A stretch of DNA of 45,495 nucleotides from Bradyrhizobium nitroreducens (GTDB lineage Bacteria; Pseudomonadota; Alphaproteobacteria; Rhizobiales; Xanthobacteraceae), in contig NZ_LFJC01000003.1 of the NCBI RefSeq assembly GCF_002776695.1, positions 2,820,471-2,865,965 on the forward strand, in the 5' to 3' direction. Shown here piece by piece: positions 42,961-45,495 of the stretch. The position numbers and the translations under genes were made by a program. How positions within the stretch are numbered: position 1 is the stretch's first letter; the number at the start of each line of letters is the position of its first letter. Under the pieces are notes generated by a model. It saw nothing but the letters and a program-made list of their open reading frames with translations, searched no databases and was not told where the DNA came from.

Positions 42961-45398
42961 TGCGATTTCTCCAGATTGACGAGATTGGGGATCAGGTCCA
43001 GGGCCCAGGCGACGCCGCGGTGCTCAAGCCAGGCCGGTAAGAAACCGTCAGGTCCGTGTTCAGCGAGGAGCTGCGTGATGGCGTCCTGATCGGTCCTTGA
43101 GGAAGCTGCGGTGAATGCGAGCGCAACCTCACCAAGGCCAAGTTCGAACATCCGGTTGCCGCGACGGGACTGGCAGTAATAGTCGCGCTTTGGCGTTGCC
43201 CGGCTCAGAAGCTCGATCTGCCGATCATTGAGGCCGAAGCGGCGGTAGATGGCTGTTATCTGCGGTTCGATCGCCCGTTCATTCGGCAGCAACAGGCGCG
43301 TCGGGCAGCTTTCGATGATCGCGGGCGCGATCGCGGAGCTATCGATGTCCGAGAGCGACTGGGTGGCGAAGATGACGGATGCGTTCTTCTTCCGAAGCGT
43401 CTTCAGCCATTCCCGGAGCTGGCCGGCAAAATCCTCATCGTCGAGGGCAAGCCAACCTTCGTCGACAATCAGGAGTGTCGGCCGACCGTCGAGACGATCA
43501 CCGATGCGATGGAAGAGGTAGGCCAGCACGGCCGGGGCCGCGCTCGTTCCGATCAGACCTTCCGTCTCAAACGCCTGGATCGGGGCTTCGCCAAGGCGCT
43601 CGAATTCGGCATCAAGCAGCCGGCCGGACGGGCCGCCCAGGCAATAGGGTTGCAGGGCACGTTTCAGAGAGTTGGATTGCAGGAGAACTGACAGTCCCGT
43701 CAGGGTGCGCTCCTCCCTCGGCGCCGAAGCGAGAGACGTCAGCGCCGACCACAAATGATCCTTGACCTCCGGGGTGATCTCGACCTTTTCCCGTGCCAGG
43801 ATCGCGCCGATCCATTCCGTCGCCCATCCGCGCTCGGAAGGATCATCAATCCAGGCCAGCGGCTGCAGGGCGACGGGTTGTCCACCTCCGTCGGACAATG
43901 CGCCGCCGAGATCATGCCAATCACCGCCCATGGCGATGGCGGCCGCCCGGATCGAACCACCAAAGTCAAACGCAAAGACCTGCGAGTTCGGATAACGCCT
44001 GAACTGTAGCGCCATCAGCGCGAGAAGCACTGACTTTCCGGCGCCTGTGGGTCCCACTACAAGGGTATGACCAACGTCGCCGACGTGGAGTGAGAATCGG
44101 AACGGCGTTGATCCCTCGGTCTTGCCGAACAGAAGCGGTGGACCCTTGAAGTGCAGATCCCTCGCCTCGCCGGCCCACACGGCCGACATCGGAATCATAT
44201 GGGCGAGGTTGAGGGTCGATACCGGTGGCCGCCGCACGTTCGCATAGACATGCCCCGGCAGGCTGCCGAGCCAGGCTTCGACGGCGTTCACCGTCTCGAT
44301 CATGCAGGTAAAATCGCGCCCCTGAATGACCTTCTCGACCAGGCGGAGCTTTTCATCAGCAGCATTGGGATCACCGTCCCATACGGTGATGGTTGCGGTG
44401 ACAAATGCTTGCCCGATCTGATCCGACCCCAGTTCCTGCAAAGCCGCGTCGGCATCTATCGCCTTGTTGTGAGCGTCGGTATCGAGCAGCGTCGATGCCT
44501 CGTTGGTCATGACCTCCTTGAGGATGACGCCGATGGATTTTCTCTTCGCGAACCACTGGCGGCGGATTTTGGTCAGCAGCTTGGTGGCATCGGTCTTGTC
44601 GAGCATGATCGCACGGGTCGACCACCGATATGAAAACGCCAGGCGATTCAGGTCATCCAGAACTCCTGGGGTCGTCGCCCCCGGAAAGCCCACGATCGTC
44701 AGAACCCGCACATTGGCCGAACCCAGCATCGGCTCGAGCCCACCGGTCAGCGGCTGGTCAGCCAACAGCGCATCGATGTACATCGGAATTTCTGGCACCC
44801 GAACGCGATGACGCTTGGTCGAAATCGTCGAGTGCAGGTAGGTCAGCGTGTCCTGATCATCGAGCCAGATGCATTCCGGCATAAACCCTTCGACGAGTTG
44901 CAGCATACGGTTGGTTTGGTCGATAAACCCGCGGAGGATCTCGCGCGCGTCGGCGCCAACGGTACGATCACGCCCCTCGTAAAGCAGTCTCTCTGCCCTC
45001 GCGGCTCCCTCCTCCGGCGGCAGATAGAGGAAGGTCAGGAAGTAGCTGGACTCATAATGCGCACCCGCCTCCTCGAACTGAGCCCTGCGTTCCGCGTCAA
45101 CCAGCGCAGACGCGACATCCGGAAAGCAGTTAGGCGGGTAGGTCCCCGCAAAATGACGCTGCGCCTCGACGAATACGGCCCAGCCCGATCCCAGGCGACG
45201 CAAGGCGTTATTCAAACGACCGGCAACGGCGACAAGCTCAGCCGGCACTGCGCTGTCGAGGTCAGGCCCCCGGAACTTCGCCGTCCGCTGGAACGAGCCG
45301 TCCTTGTTCAGGATGATTCCCTCGTCGACCAGGGCTGCCCAGGGCAGGAAGTCTGCGAGCCGAGCGCTGGAATGGTGATATTCGGCAAGGTTCATCAT
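42957..45398 (-). CDS. trbE: Conjugal transfer ATPase TrbE (VirB4 family)
   Basis: About 813 residues from the ATG at 45396-45398 (MMNLAEYHH is the usual start); the open frame extends to 45461 but overlaps trbD. The N-terminal CagE/VirB4 domain is followed by the ATPase with Walker A VVGPTGAGKSVLLALM and Walker B TLLIVDEGWLALDD, then FATQSLSDIDSSAIAPAIIE. It is the cytosolic motor of pilus biogenesis and substrate transport. Normal length. Confidence 0.94.
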   Translation of the reverse strand: MMNLAEYHHSSARLADFLPWAALVDEGIILNKDGSFQRTAKFRGPDLDSAVPAELVAVAGRLNNALRRLGSGWAVFVEAQRHFAGTYPPNCFPDVASALVDAERRAQFEEAGAHYESSYFLTFLYLPPEEGAARAERLLYEGRDRTVGADAREILRGFIDQTNRMLQLVEGFMPECIWLDDQDTLTYLHSTISTKRHRVRVPEIPMYIDALLADQPLTGGLEPMLGSANVRVLTIVGFPGATTPGVLDDLNRLAFSYRWSTRAIMLDKTDATKLLTKIRRQWFAKRKSIGVILKEVMTNEASTLLDTDAHNKAIDADAALQELGSDQIGQAFVTATITVWDGDPNAADEKLRLVEKVIQGRDFTCMIETVNAVEAWLGSLPGHVYANVRRPPVSTLNLAHMIPMSAVWAGEARDLHFKGPPLLFGKTEGSTPFRFSLHVGDVGHTLVVGPTGAGKSVLLALMALQFRRYPNSQVFAFDFGGSIRAAAIAMGGDWHDLGGALSDGGGQPVALQPLAWIDDPSERGWATEWIGAILAREKVEITPEVKDHLWSALTSLASAPREERTLTGLSVLLQSNSLKRALQPYCLGGPSGRLLDAEFERLGEAPIQAFETEGLIGTSAAPAVLAYLFHRIGDRLDGRPTLLIVDEGWLALDDEDFAGQLREWLKTLRKKNASVIFATQSLSDIDSSAIAPAIIESCPTRLLLPNERAIEPQITAIYRRFGLNDRQIELLSRATPKRDYYCQSRRGNRMFELGLGEVALAFTAASSRTDQDAITQLLAEHGPDGFLPAWLEHRGVAWALDLIPNLVNLEKSQ

Positions 45399-45408
45399 GA
45401 CCGAGAGC

Positions 45409-45495
45409 TCAGCTGTTGAGATGACCGGGGATGCGCAGATGTCGGCGCACCACATCGACAAAAGCGGGGTCGCGCTTGGCGGCCCAGACGGCGGC
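45409..45495 (-). CDS. trbD: TrbD C-terminal end (partial, cut by window)
   Basis: The last 28 codons of a frame on the minus strand read AAVWAAKRDPAFVDVVRRHL and end RIPGHLNS-stop at 45409. This matches the C-terminus of TrbD proteins (..AAKRDPQF.DV.RRHLR.). It lies directly upstream of trbE, as in other trbBCDEJLFGI operons, so the operon continues beyond the right edge. Confidence 0.75.
   Translation of the reverse strand, partial: AAVWAAKRDPAFVDVVRRHLRIPGHLNS

Overview
The window is high-GC alphaproteobacterial DNA. Gene content (K+/H+ antiporter, MscS channel, Map, Ada-like regulator, EamA exporter, RadC, a glxBCD-glnT-like block and a rhizobial trb operon) suggests Bradyrhizobium or a close relative. 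That placement is an inference from gene families, not from a marker gene.

Layout. Positions 1-6555 look like ordinary chromosome. At about 6555 radC is cut inside its HNHP metal-binding motif, and a tyrosine integrase with a coupled 66-aa ORF follows. Positions 8194-13181 hold what I read as a type VI-A CRISPR-Cas locus. It has two short leftward-transcribed arrays of diverged repeats, each with a copy of the same leader, and one array ends at an intrinsic terminator. A divergent 1232-aa Cas13a-like effector with two intact R-X4-H HEPN motifs follows, and a 108-aa ORF is coupled to it by an ATGA overlap. No cas1 or cas2 is present. A 17-bp copy of the tRNA-Arg anticodon arm, the tRNA-Arg(CCG) gene itself and an ApeA-like HEPN protein come next.

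Positions 15343-34389 form a catabolic and chemotaxis block. A long leftward operon (30424 to 18237) encodes a GlnT/GMAS-type ligase, GlxB, GlxC and GlxD (MgsABC-like), a branched-chain-type ABC transporter and a dimethylformamidase-type large subunit. Divergent genes encode a DadA/PuuB-like FAD oxidase, a RidA-aldehyde dehydrogenase fusion and a DUF779 protein. The permease LivM carries what looks like the dimethylformamidase small subunit as a C-terminal domain. Together the genes suggest uptake and hydrolysis of an N-substituted amide, glutamylation of the released amine, and oxidation through imine and aldehyde to acid. A TTGCA-N5-TGCAA palindrome lies in the divergent promoter and again upstream of the chemoreceptor; the XRE-cupin regulator at 17468 is the natural candidate to bind it.

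Positions 34904-45495 carry a LuxR/LuxI pair with a lux-box-like dyad, a LysR regulator and a leftward trb conjugation operon (trbD partial, trbE, J, K-like, L, F, G, I, DUF2274). Everything from the broken radC to the right edge may be one integrative conjugative element or nested elements. The distal radC fragment is not in the window.
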